64,000 nt of DNA, taken from the NCBI GenBank assembly GCA_035772405.1, contig JAYKKM010000070.1, positions 643,501 through 707,500 on the forward strand, written 5' to 3'. Positions 6,915 to 14,792 of this stretch are shown here, piece after piece (the first letter of the stretch is position 1; each line of letters starts with the position of its first letter). The notes under the pieces were generated by a model. That model searched no databases, was not told where the DNA came from, and saw nothing but the letters and a program-made list of their open reading frames with translations. Made by a program: the position numbers and the translations under genes. The stretch is from Chrysogorgia sp. JL179-B06 (Eukaryota > Cnidaria > Anthozoa > Scleralcyonacea > Chrysogorgiidae).

Positions 6915-8285
6915 TTACAACACAAATTTACTTACTAACATTCCCGTTGCTACTAATGCTACAGATAACATAATATTACTTTTCTCAGGTGGTGGTGGTG
7001 TACTTTTTTTAGTTTTCTCAGACGATGAAGTGTCTAGTGTTTCTAGATGTTCACCTCCGTCAGTGTGAATTTTCTTGTCTTTTTTCACACTTTTAAAGTT
7101 AAGTTCACTATTGAATCCGAACGTCATATTTGTCTCTGACGACTCTCTTAGTAAGTTATTATATCCTGGAATAGGTGTTTTTAACAAAACCATACTTCGT
7201 GGAATGAGCCACGTGTTCGGAGTGACAGCCATGTCTAACTTAACGTTCGTGTCTTTGATCGCCCTATTCATCAGATTAATCCACGTACTTGGTGAATATT
7301 GCACGACAGCATCTTCTACGATGTTTCTAAAAACTTGTTGTACTTCACGTGTACTAGCACGACCACCTACAATACTTTGTCTAGACTTTGCTTGTGCACC
7401 TAGTAATGCGTAGATGTAGACTTCTATTGACTGGTTTAAGAGTTCCTGACCTAACTCTGTGATACCATCACTCGCTCTTGGACAATAACGCTTATAGTCT
7501 CCTTGCAAGTCTTTGATAATACTTACCCAATTACCGCCTAGAGGGAGATGACTCCTTAACACTCTCCAATCTGGAATGTATAATCTCAAAATGTCGGCAA
7601 TGTCAGCCCCACTTTTGTCAAGACGGAACATCACTCTTCTCATCGTGAAATACACGTGAAACCGCATGAGACTTGTGATTTGTTTTGGAATGTCAGAATT
7701 TGGTGTTAGGTTTTGTAACGACACTCCCGACCTATACGTGGCTATGTACATCGCTGCAATAGCCTGATAGTAACTCTTCGATAACGTCCACACTGCACTG
7801 ATCATACTCCCGTCTGGTCCATCCTGATAGTACTTTTTCGTGTCTATCACTATCTTCGGTAGGTTAGACTTGAAGTGGTTCTTGTCGTCAACGTAGATGA
7901 TGAAGTCGTTGACTTGATAGTTGAGTATGTACGGTGGATAGGTTACGTTAGACGTGCCGGCTCTCTCCGTGTGTATGAGTTTTTGTACTGTACCACCACT
8001 ATTCCATATTCTCGGGAAAGGTGTGTTGTTGTGTAACCATTTCCACATACTTTGATCGTTCTTGAAGGTGGTGCTGGTAATGTCAGTCGAGAGTATGTTG
8101 TTGTTTCGAAAATAGATGTCTACTCTTGTTACATCACCTTGTTGTGTTTGAACTGGATCAAACTCAAACTTACTTAGCGTTGCATACGGATATTTCTTCA
8201 GGAGATCTGACTTTGCTTTCTGAATAGCAATCTCAGAATTTTTTATTGCCTTGTCATAGTTTTCACCGTAATAGGCTCGTATCAT
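6915..8285 (-). CDS. 456-aa tail-anchored protein of unknown function
   Basis: Not recognised. Residues 1-390 are soluble and mostly helical with scattered aromatic residues. A Ser/Thr/Pro-rich linker with PPPPEKS (about 430-437) follows, and the protein ends in one hydrophobic span (IMLSVALVATGMLVSKFVL), so it is probably tail-anchored. It is the second longest protein of the element after PolB in this window. It heads a leftward run with two likely virion proteins and shares a 21-bp divergent promoter with the minor capsid gene, so a structural or assembly role is plausible (inference). AAATAAA touches the ATG. Confidence 0.6.
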   Translation of the reverse strand: MIRAYYGENYDKAIKNSEIAIQKAKSDLLKKYPYATLSKFEFDPVQTQQGDVTRVDIYFRNNNILSTDITSTTFKNDQSMWKWLHNNTPFPRIWNSGGTVQKLIHTERAGTSNVTYPPYILNYQVNDFIIYVDDKNHFKSNLPKIVIDTKKYYQDGPDGSMISAVWTLSKSYYQAIAAMYIATYRSGVSLQNLTPNSDIPKQITSLMRFHVYFTMRRVMFRLDKSGADIADILRLYIPDWRVLRSHLPLGGNWVSIIKDLQGDYKRYCPRASDGITELGQELLNQSIEVYIYALLGAQAKSRQSIVGGRASTREVQQVFRNIVEDAVVQYSPSTWINLMNRAIKDTNVKLDMAVTPNTWLIPRSMVLLKTPIPGYNNLLRESSETNMTFGFNSELNFKSVKKDKKIHTDGGEHLETLDTSSSEKTKKSTPPPPEKSNIMLSVALVATGMLVSKFVL

Positions 8286-8306
8286 TTTATTTGTAGTATA
8301 AATAAA
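8286..8306. promoter_or_regulatory. 21-bp mirror-symmetric divergent promoter
   Basis: Only 21 bases separate the leftward ATG (8283-8285) and rightward ATG (8307). Read outward, both sides show AAATAAA directly joined to ATG, with a short GTAGTA centre. The two sides are near mirror images, so a single tiny module would drive the minor capsid and 456-aa genes in opposite directions. Confidence 0.65.
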
Positions 8307-8966
8307 ATGAAGAAACTAATAGTGTTTATTGAAAATAGTAAGAAAACAGTCACGTTGGATAGGAGTTTAGTGCTCCTAAAGAACTCAACTCTCGTCGTAA
8401 AGTCAGCAAGTGTGTTTTGGGATTACAAAAATGTAATTAAAGATTACAACGACGTTATTCAGTACAACTCACAAAAACATACGATACCTGAAGGTTACTG
8501 GTCTTTTGAAAGTCTCGTGACTTTTTTCACGGACAAAAAAGACATCAAAATAACATTATCACACAACACGTACGATCATACATGTACACTAGAAACAGAA
8601 CATCCTATTAAACTATACAAGTTTGGTGAGTTACTTGGTTTTCCAACAGACACTATAATAGGAAAAGGAGTGGAGGTTAGTCCTGGTAGAATAGACATCA
8701 ACAGAGGTCTAAGGTTTGTAGAGATTCATTGCGACACGCTTGTCGATGAGACTATAGACGTACGCGGTAAACAAAGTAGTGTTATTGCAGTTCTTCCTGT
8801 CACATCAGAGTCTACACTAAGTGGGAGTGTATTACATTTTCCAACGGTCGAGTCTAGTGTTCCTACACGTCGTGGTACGTACAATAACTTGTCTTTTCAC
8901 ACCACAACAAATGTAAGCGGTATAGACGAAGTAGGAAGTGTTTTGATTGACATAAACATTCATTAA
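8307..8966 (+). CDS. Minor capsid protein (penton-like single jelly roll), 219 aa
   Basis: The length, beta-rich composition and order of segments fit Polinton/virophage minor capsid proteins: IPEGYWSFESL, the GELLGFPTD segment, VEIHCDTLV, VIAVLPVT and a closing VLIDINIH strand. These proteins form the capsid vertices. There is no membrane segment. The assignment rests on pattern recognition of this divergent family and on context (same run as integrase, major capsid and ATPase). The stop is 6 nt before the integrase ATG, with AATAAA in between. Confidence 0.72.
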   Translation: MKKLIVFIENSKKTVTLDRSLVLLKNSTLVVKSASVFWDYKNVIKDYNDVIQYNSQKHTIPEGYWSFESLVTFFTDKKDIKITLSHNTYDHTCTLETEHPIKLYKFGELLGFPTDTIIGKGVEVSPGRIDINRGLRFVEIHCDTLVDETIDVRGKQSSVIAVLPVTSESTLSGSVLHFPTVESSVPTRRGTYNNLSFHTTTNVSGIDEVGSVLIDINIH

Positions 8967-8972
8967 TAAAAA

Positions 8973-10073
8973 ATGGAAGAACAAAATGTTGTCATAGAAC
9001 AGAGTCTTCGAGACTTATACTACAACCCTGTGACTGGTTATCAAGGCATGGAGAAATTATATCAAAAAGCATTGGAAGAAGGTTTGACCATAAGTAGGCG
9101 CAGCGTGAAAGAGTGGTTGAAATCTCAAGACACTTACACACGATACAAGCCTATAGTGAAACGACACAAATTTCGAAAAACATGGATCTCGTCTCTCGGT
9201 GAACAAATTCAACTGGATCTTGTCGATATGGGAAAGCACAAAAACAAAAACAAGGGTTATTATTGGATACTCACATGTGTTGAGATTCTGAGTCGTTACG
9301 CTTTCGCTATTCCTGTGTACCGTAAAGATACAAAAAACATGACAAAAGCTGTAGACGAGTTACTACGACAGTTTCACGTGAGATTTGGAATATATCCAAA
9401 ACTTGCACAGTTTGATGAAGGATTAGAATTTTATAACGTTGGTGTTAAAAGCTTATTGAAAAAACACAACGTTGACTATTTCTCGACAAAGTCTGACAAG
9501 AAAGCTGCTGTCGTCGAGAGATTTAACAGAACTTTGAAAACAAACATGTGGAAATATTTCTACAGTAAGGGAACACACACGTGGATAGATGTGTTAGATA
9601 ATCTCACGAAAAGCTACAACACTACGAAACATAGTAGTATTCTCATGAAACCTGTAGACGTGACAAAAGACAACGAGAGTCAAGTGTGGATGACACTTTT
9701 CGGTAGTGAGGTGGGTGAGTTTCCACGTCCAAAATATAAACTCGGACAAAAGGTGAGAATAAGTAAATATAAAAGTATATTCACCAAAGGATACGAAGCA
9801 AATTTCACAGAGGAAATTTTCTCTGTAAGTAAGGTAGTTCGTGGAGATCCAAACGTCTACGTTCTTAGTGATGAGAGTGGTGAGGACGTTATTGGGAAGT
9901 TCTACGAGGAAGAGATGTCTGCCGTAGAGAAAACAGAAGACGCTACGTATCGTATAGAAAAAATTCTAAAGAGAAAAGTGGTGAATAAGAAAAAGATGGT
10001 CCTGGTCAAATGGGCTGGTTATGATGACAAACACAACTCTTGGATTCCAGAGAGTGATATGAAAAGTCTATAA
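8973..10073 (+). CDS. int: Retroviral-type (Polinton) integrase with C-terminal chromodomain
   Basis: 366 residues. The rve-type core contains QLDLVDM (D82), FDEGLEF (D148) and KAAVVERFNRT (E182), a D,D,E triad with 33 residues between the last two by my count. An N-terminal helical region (1-60) resembles a DNA-binding domain. A PKYKLGQKVRI SH3-like segment follows the core. The C-terminus (326-366) is a chromodomain: YRIEKIL, the KWAGY motif (W347) and NSWIPE. It would insert the linear element into host DNA. Chromodomains bind methylated histone tails, so targeting to heterochromatin is a reasonable inference. Tight spacing on both sides (6 and 5 nt). Confidence 0.95.
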   Translation: MEEQNVVIEQSLRDLYYNPVTGYQGMEKLYQKALEEGLTISRRSVKEWLKSQDTYTRYKPIVKRHKFRKTWISSLGEQIQLDLVDMGKHKNKNKGYYWILTCVEILSRYAFAIPVYRKDTKNMTKAVDELLRQFHVRFGIYPKLAQFDEGLEFYNVGVKSLLKKHNVDYFSTKSDKKAAVVERFNRTLKTNMWKYFYSKGTHTWIDVLDNLTKSYNTTKHSSILMKPVDVTKDNESQVWMTLFGSEVGEFPRPKYKLGQKVRISKYKSIFTKGYEANFTEEIFSVSKVVRGDPNVYVLSDESGEDVIGKFYEEEMSAVEKTEDATYRIEKILKRKVVNKKKMVLVKWAGYDDKHNSWIPESDMKSL

Positions 10074-10078
10074 ATAAA

Positions 10079-11245
10079 ATGGAAGGTGAAGATGCTTTTG
10101 AGATGGAAGAAAGGTTTCCAGAGTATGATGTTCTAGATATCGAAGAACTAGACACAACTCTTGACAATCTTAACGATAGATTACTGACTGACGACGACCC
10201 ACTACTCACCGAGAGGATCACGTACATCAACCGTCTTCTTTTAGCCGAAACAAATTTTGGTGGTGATGAACTAGCGGCAGGGAGTGATCCAGCGAACGAT
10301 GTGTTTGTACAAGTTGACAAATACGTGCAAGACTCTCGTGAAGGACAAAAACTTAATCCTTTCTCCGAGAGTGTCATAGAACTTAGAAACCGGACTACTG
10401 TGAAAGATGGTAAAGTCTTTTTCAAAGAAAGACTCAAAAACGGTGGATATTCCTCCACTGATAAAATAGTTCTCAACAATGTGAACGATACGTACATGAA
10501 AAACTCGGCAAAAAGAAACTCTAATGCCGTTTCACAATTTGAAAAACTCATTGAGACAGCGATAAGTGAAACTAACACAGCCTCCAACTTACCTATGATT
10601 TCTGTTGTTGATCAAGTACAAGTTCCAGACGATGTTCTTGGTCGACTAAGCGAGGAGGATCGACGTGTTGTGAATGGTGTACTTAATCCGTCGACTACAA
10701 TCCTACCAGAGAGTAGAGTCGGTGATCGAGGTGCTATTCAACTCATGGTTAACGAATTCGAAGAAAGAGGTGTTGAGATTCGTGCGAAAATCCTTGACAG
10801 TGACCCAGAGACAGCGGCGAGACTTACTCAAGAGTCTACCGACATAGACACAGTGGTAGACGCTTTCGAACAACAACGGACTATAGAAGAGACGCGTGGC
10901 GAACAAGAGAAAGACGTAACACGTCTAGAAAAAGTGAAAGAATGGATTAAAGAGAACTTAGTTGGCGTCTCTGCACTAGGTATTGCTGTCGCAGGGTTAC
11001 TCACAACCATTATAGTCGGGACGAGAACATTAGTCACAAAAGGAGCGAACGCAGCGTTATCATTCGCGAAAGTAGTGAAAAATATGATAGCTAAGCTCGG
11101 GCCGTGGATGGTAGGAGTCGCTAATTTCGTTTACACTATACTAAAAGCTGGTGCGAGCGGTCTAGCGTGGTTAGCTAAAAATATTTGGGTTGTTGTTGTT
11201 TTGATTATTTGGGTCGCGAATGAGTATCGGAAAAGTAAAAAATGA
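10079..11245 (+). CDS. Acidic protein with C-terminal membrane domain, 388 aa
   Basis: The N-terminal 60 residues are strongly acidic (EDAFEMEERFPEYDVLDIEE). The middle is soluble with Glu/Arg-rich helices. The last 110 residues carry hydrophobic segments (about 290-311 ALGIAVAGLLTTIIVG, 340-358, and 367-382 IWVVVVLIIWVA) and end RKSKK. This layout, a long soluble domain plus a multi-span C-terminus next to the integrase, recurs in Polintons of invertebrates. It may be a minor virion or internal membrane protein. AAATAAA is joined to the ATG. It lies between the integrase and GIY-YIG genes with no hairpin, so it probably shares their transcript. Confidence 0.62.
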   Translation: MEGEDAFEMEERFPEYDVLDIEELDTTLDNLNDRLLTDDDPLLTERITYINRLLLAETNFGGDELAAGSDPANDVFVQVDKYVQDSREGQKLNPFSESVIELRNRTTVKDGKVFFKERLKNGGYSSTDKIVLNNVNDTYMKNSAKRNSNAVSQFEKLIETAISETNTASNLPMISVVDQVQVPDDVLGRLSEEDRRVVNGVLNPSTTILPESRVGDRGAIQLMVNEFEERGVEIRAKILDSDPETAARLTQESTDIDTVVDAFEQQRTIEETRGEQEKDVTRLEKVKEWIKENLVGVSALGIAVAGLLTTIIVGTRTLVTKGANAALSFAKVVKNMIAKLGPWMVGVANFVYTILKAGASGLAWLAKNIWVVVVLIIWVANEYRKSKK

Positions 11246-11283
11246 AATGAGTTTAAATGGAGATAGAAAATAAAACATAATAA

Positions 11284-11802
11284 ATGAGCGTTACTGGAAT
11301 AATCTACATGATATATAACATGTTTGATAGTGATATCTATATTGGTTGTACATTTAAAACTATAGAGCAACGTCTTGCAAAGCATAAGACAAAATCTAAA
11401 AATCCGCTCACACAAAACACTAAGCTATACAAAAAAGCAAAGGAGGTGGAGTGGACTAATATGAAAATTTACGAAATGGAGAAACTATCCTGTTCTAGAC
11501 TTGACCTTAGAATGATAGAAGGAGCTTACATACTAAAACTAGAGCCGTCTCTGAACTCGAGAAAAACCGGACTCCACTTCAACGAGGATGGAATATACGA
11601 CAGAAAAAAATATTGTAAAGAGTATAGAGATAAAAATGGAGAAAAAATTCTCGAGTACCAACGAGTCTATTGGTTAGCTAACAAAGAGACACTCCTCGAG
11701 AAGAAAAAAGCTAAAATAGTTTGCAAATGTGGACGGAAGAGTAGCTACTCTAACATATCAACTCACAAAAAATCTAGTATCCACAAAAAGTTAACAGAAT
11801 AA
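11284..11802 (+). CDS. GIY-YIG endonuclease with C-terminal C2H2-like element, 172 aa
   Basis: The GIY-YIG hallmark is seen as GIIY (5-8) and YIG (19-21), followed by catalytic-type Arg30 and Glu79. Then come a Lys-rich linker and a final CKC...H...H block (KIVCKCGRKSS, HKKSSIHKK) that could hold one zinc. GIY-YIG nucleases nick or cut DNA in homing, repair and phage genomes. Here a role in genome processing or exclusion of competitors is inference. ATAATAAATG overlaps the start. A perfect hairpin follows the stop within 14 nt. Confidence 0.82.
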   Translation: MSVTGIIYMIYNMFDSDIYIGCTFKTIEQRLAKHKTKSKNPLTQNTKLYKKAKEVEWTNMKIYEMEKLSCSRLDLRMIEGAYILKLEPSLNSRKTGLHFNEDGIYDRKKYCKEYRDKNGEKILEYQRVYWLANKETLLEKKKAKIVCKCGRKSSYSNISTHKKSSIHKKLTE

Positions 11803-11815
11803 CTAGATTATATGA

Positions 11816-11841
11816 TTTTTGTATTTCCCAAAATACAAAAA
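11816..11841 (+). terminator. Perfect 11-bp hairpin, 4-nt loop
   Basis: TTTTTGTATTT (11816-11826), loop CCCA, AAATACAAAAA (11831-11841), then more A and the ATAATAAATG start of the capsid gene. It closes the minor capsid to GIY-YIG run. Confidence 0.68.
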
Positions 11842-11858
11842 AAAAAACACTATAATAA

Positions 11859-13085
11859 ATGAGTAGTATTAAAGATCTATCACCACATGCAAAGAAATCT
11901 AGTATGAGTACGATCAAAGGTCCACGTACACGACATGTCGTGACTTTGAATCCTAACAAGGCTAATCCTAACGAAACACTCTACATTAACATACCAAAAC
12001 TCAAACCAGACTCGTGTTTGGTTCCAGGAAGTCTTCACATCCTGTTTGACTTTAAAAATGCAAACGCTAAGAGTTGGTTTTTGAACAACTTGTCTAAACT
12101 TTTACAAAGCCAACTGACTATTAAAATGGCTGGAGAAGTTGCATACGACAACGTTGGCGAGTCTACTATCGCTGTTTACAGAGACCTCTGGAAATCTGAG
12201 AGTGAACGAGATGAGATGATGGAGCTCGGTGTTGCTGGAGAGAACTTGCGAAAGTTAGTGTCAAAGGATGACAGTGGAGCTGCAAGTGGAAACACATCAA
12301 AAGTTTCTGACGCACTAGTGTTTAGTGTTTTTGGCACAAAACAAAAAATATCACTTGACAAAATTTTGGGAGACTCTGGATTGTACGCTCCGTACTCCAT
12401 GAGTAACAATCTACAATTCGCTATCAAGTTACCAAGTGCTACTGATATCATGGTGGCACAATCTGGCAGTGCTGTTGGAGGGTACTCTCTAGAGAATCTA
12501 GAACTCGAGTATGAAACAATAGACAACTTGGACCTCGCGAGTGAGATTACAAGTTTGTACATGGTTGGAAAGTCACTACCGTACGAACATGTTACACTCA
12601 TGAAAAGGAGTCCGTGGGGGAAAGATGAGACCCTAATTAACGAAAACATTAACTTACCACGAAAAAGTATGAAAGCTGTGGTGTTGTTATTCACCAAAGC
12701 TACAATTACTGACTCCGAAGAGTTTGTGTACCCTAACATCGACAGTGTAAAAGTAACTATCGAAGGAATTCCTAACGAAATCTATAGTCAAGGAATTCCA
12801 AAGTCAAGGTACTACTCTGAAGCCGAACGTCTATTTGGTCAAGTCGACCAAAGTGTCACACATAGGGAGTTCTACAAAGATAGCTTTGCATTAGTAATAG
12901 ACTTGCGAAGTACTAAAGATCAAAAAGTACATGGATCAGGTAAAAAGATTATGAACACACAGAGTGGAATTCTGTTGGAAATTACAAAACGTGTTACAAC
13001 CACCGACTTGATATGTCACATATTCGTACTATCAGACGCATTGTTAAACATCGCATCAGGAAACTTACAAAATATTCAGTACTAA
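11859..13085 (+). CDS. mcp: Major capsid protein (double jelly-roll family), 408 aa
   Basis: Size and landmarks fit the Polinton major capsid protein, which trimerises into hexon-like capsomers. They include an early LVPGSLHILFDF strand, NNLSKLL with QLTIKMAGE, the YDNVGEST and YRDLWKSESERDEM helix region, GLYAPYSMSNNLQFAIKLP, and SLENLELEYETID. There are no signal peptide or membrane spans. The gene stands alone between two hairpins, so it may be expressed separately, as expected for the most abundant virion protein. It is immediately upstream of the packaging ATPase. ATAATAAATG overlaps the start codon. Confidence 0.88.
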   Translation: MSSIKDLSPHAKKSSMSTIKGPRTRHVVTLNPNKANPNETLYINIPKLKPDSCLVPGSLHILFDFKNANAKSWFLNNLSKLLQSQLTIKMAGEVAYDNVGESTIAVYRDLWKSESERDEMMELGVAGENLRKLVSKDDSGAASGNTSKVSDALVFSVFGTKQKISLDKILGDSGLYAPYSMSNNLQFAIKLPSATDIMVAQSGSAVGGYSLENLELEYETIDNLDLASEITSLYMVGKSLPYEHVTLMKRSPWGKDETLINENINLPRKSMKAVVLLFTKATITDSEEFVYPNIDSVKVTIEGIPNEIYSQGIPKSRYYSEAERLFGQVDQSVTHREFYKDSFALVIDLRSTKDQKVHGSGKKIMNTQSGILLEITKRVTTTDLICHIFVLSDALLNIASGNLQNIQY

Positions 13086-13104
13086 ACTAGAGTCACAACA
13101 CATG

Positions 13105-13134
13105 GTTTTTCTTACATTGAGATGTAAGAAAAAC
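13105..13134 (+). terminator. Perfect 13-bp hairpin, 4-nt loop, after the capsid gene
   Basis: GTTTTTCTTACAT (13105-13117), loop TGAG, ATGTAAGAAAAAC (13122-13134). It lies 20 nt after the capsid stop and 13 nt before the ATPase ATG, with AAATAAAAG between. It is the longest and cleanest of the gene-end hairpins. Confidence 0.72.
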
Positions 13135-13146
13135 AAAAAATAAAAG

Positions 13147-13746
13147 ATGGATATCCCGTTTAACATGTTGATAGTAGGACCAACTTATTGTGGAAAAACT
13201 TTCTATCTTTTAGAGATGTTAGAAAAACACTTCAAAGGAACATTCGACTACATCGTTCTTCTTTGTCCAACTATACTCTGGAACACGACGTATCATAAGT
13301 GGAAATATTATCATGATACGAAATTCATTGTTATACCTGTTGAACAGGATAATGTGAACACGACGATGAAATATGTTGTTGACGTATACACCGACACGAA
13401 CACACTTATTATTCTAGACGATTGTGCGAGTGGTCAAGATGTAAAAAACAGAACAAGTGAACTTGTCAAGCTAGGCTACTCTGGTCGACATTATGGATTG
13501 TCTACGATCGTTCTAACACAACAACTTACGAGTATTGCAAAACCTTATCGAGAGAACATTTCGAGAATAACTAGTTTTCATAACACGAATAAAAAAGATA
13601 TGCTTGAACTTATCAACGACTATTTGAATGGTGTCTCTAAAGAAGACGTGATATGTATCACAAAAGAATTAAGAGAAAAGAAACACGCGTGTCTAGAAAT
13701 AAATCTTAGACATCCTTACGGTTATGAGGTTATTTCACCTAAATAA
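13147..13746 (+). CDS. FtsK/HerA-type genome-packaging ATPase, 199 aa
   Basis: Walker A is GPTYCGKT (11-18), Walker B is LIILDD (87-92), and a T124-Q-Q sensor-like segment (VLTQQLTSIAKPYR) follows. This matches the compact A32-like packaging ATPases of Polintons, virophages and adintoviruses, which drive DNA into the capsid. The length, about 200 residues, is usual for the family. AATAAAAG lies next to the ATG. The stop is 3 nt before the next ATG with AAATAAA spanning the junction, so the next gene is probably co-expressed. Confidence 0.93.
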   Translation: MDIPFNMLIVGPTYCGKTFYLLEMLEKHFKGTFDYIVLLCPTILWNTTYHKWKYYHDTKFIVIPVEQDNVNTTMKYVVDVYTDTNTLIILDDCASGQDVKNRTSELVKLGYSGRHYGLSTIVLTQQLTSIAKPYRENISRITSFHNTNKKDMLELINDYLNGVSKEDVICITKELREKKHACLEINLRHPYGYEVISPK

Positions 13747-13749
13747 AGA

Positions 13750-14229
13750 ATGAATCCAGAAGACTTAACTAACTCTGCGCAAGAAGAAACAACAAACTCC
13801 GAAACCACTGAAGACATTGCGAAGGAGGTCGATAGGAAGAGAGAAGAACTCTTACTTCTAGCGAGTGATGGTGAAATTAAAAAGAACGAAGCGTACGTTA
13901 GAAAGGCTAATGCGAAGACGATTCTAAAGTTGTACGCTGAATATGAAGCTGAAGTACGAGAGAAAAGCACTGTATTTTTATGTGATATGTTTCTATCAAA
14001 ATTTGCCATGATGATGGGTGGATTTGATGCAGTAGAGAAACCAGAAGAGATGGAAAAAGAATTAAAGAGAGACCCTTATCTTAACAAAGATTTGAAAAGT
14101 CTCATGTCAAGGTTAACACCACTAATCCCGTTTCTTGGACTACTATCCGGTGGACTCACTGTAGGAAAACATATGTACAATCATACAAAGAGTGAGAAAC
14201 AAGACGATAATTCAAAAACACCTACCTAG
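13750..14229 (+). CDS. Helical protein with C-terminal membrane segment, 159 aa
   Basis: An acidic Ser/Thr-rich start is followed by Glu/Lys-rich helices (about 25-70, with TILKLYAEYEAEVREK). Then comes a Met/Phe-rich segment and a Pro/Leu/Gly hydrophobic stretch (LIPFLGLLSGGLTVG, about 124-138). Proteins of this layout directly downstream of the packaging ATPase are seen in other Polintons; function unknown. The last 8 nt overlap, tail to tail, with the leftward MORN-like gene. No hairpin separates the two. Confidence 0.6.
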   Translation: MNPEDLTNSAQEETTNSETTEDIAKEVDRKREELLLLASDGEIKKNEAYVRKANAKTILKLYAEYEAEVREKSTVFLCDMFLSKFAMMMGGFDAVEKPEEMEKELKRDPYLNKDLKSLMSRLTPLIPFLGLLSGGLTVGKHMYNHTKSEKQDDNSKTPT

Positions 14230-14476
14230 TCTGAACGAGAAGTCCATGTGTATAATAACTCACTACGCCATTTGCGCGAATAACAGCAGGACCACAATCA
14301 CGATGAAGTATACCATTTACCCACCATTCTTGGTGTTTTCCGTTAATGTACGCTGGAAGATCATTGTCACGATGAAGATAGCCATGCTTGTACCATTCAC
14401 TAAATCCAAACGAAGAAATAACTGCAGGAATATCATTGAACGAATGAAGTCGTCCGTTTTCATCATAGGTTCTCAT
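14222..14476 (-). CDS. Short protein of W-Y-x-x-G / HRDxxxPA repeats (MORN-like), 84 aa
   Basis: Three imperfect repeats of about 23 residues: NGRLHSFNDIPAVI, HGYLHRDNDLPAYI, and NGILHRDCGPAVI, each joined by a W or Y segment (SEWYKHG, QEWWVNG, VSYYTHG). Such MORN-like repeats occur in giant viruses and in bacterial proteins of unknown or antitoxin-like role; no role is claimed. AATAAA lies 10 nt before the ATG, a looser spacing than usual. Its upstream partner is the myristoylation-signal gene on the same strand, separated by a hairpin. Confidence 0.6.
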   Translation of the reverse strand: MRTYDENGRLHSFNDIPAVISSFGFSEWYKHGYLHRDNDLPAYINGKHQEWWVNGILHRDCGPAVIRANGVVSYYTHGLLVQTR

Positions 14477-14511
14477 TGTCGAATTTTTATTAAGAAAAAA
14501 AGTTGTTTTTT

Positions 14512-14539
14512 TTTTTGTAATCTTTTGAGATTACAAAAA
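14512..14539 (-). terminator. Perfect 12-bp hairpin, 4-nt loop
   Basis: TTTTTGTAATCT (14512-14523), loop TTTG, AGATTACAAAAA (14528-14539). It lies directly downstream of the leftward gene ending at 14552. Stem sequence is close to the hairpin at 5196 (TTTTGTAAT core). Confidence 0.68.
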
Positions 14540-14551
14540 TATTTTACTACA

Positions 14552-14770
14552 CTACGACTCTGTTATTGATGGTGTGACAGTTGGTAAATCTTCATACTTC
14601 TTATCATCGTATCGTTCATACCCAGCTAGAACGTCCAACTCTACCGTACCATCTTCCTTTCCAAATTTCAAACCAAGTTTCACTCTTCGATGAGTTTTCA
14701 TTGTCATGTTGCGTGGTGGTTGATCTACTGGTTGAGACTTACTTTTGTTTTTGCTAGATAGACAACCCAT
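14552..14770 (-). CDS. Putative N-myristoylated/palmitoylated small protein, 72 aa
   Basis: The N-terminus MGCLSSKNKSKS has Gly2, Ser6, Cys3 and a following Lys cluster. This is the classic dual acylation signal (myristate on Gly2, palmitate on Cys3), predicting attachment to the inner face of host membranes. The remainder is charged and soluble with no known domain. GATAAAAA precedes the ATG at 14770. Immediately upstream (14,771-14,792) is the inner edge of the presumed right terminal repeat. Function is unknown; a membrane-targeted matrix or host-signalling factor is possible (inference). Confidence 0.6.
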   Translation of the reverse strand: MGCLSSKNKSKSQPVDQPPRNMTMKTHRRVKLGLKFGKEDGTVELDVLAGYERYDDKKYEDLPTVTPSITES

Positions 14771-14792
14771 TTTTTATCTAACTCTTTTTTAC

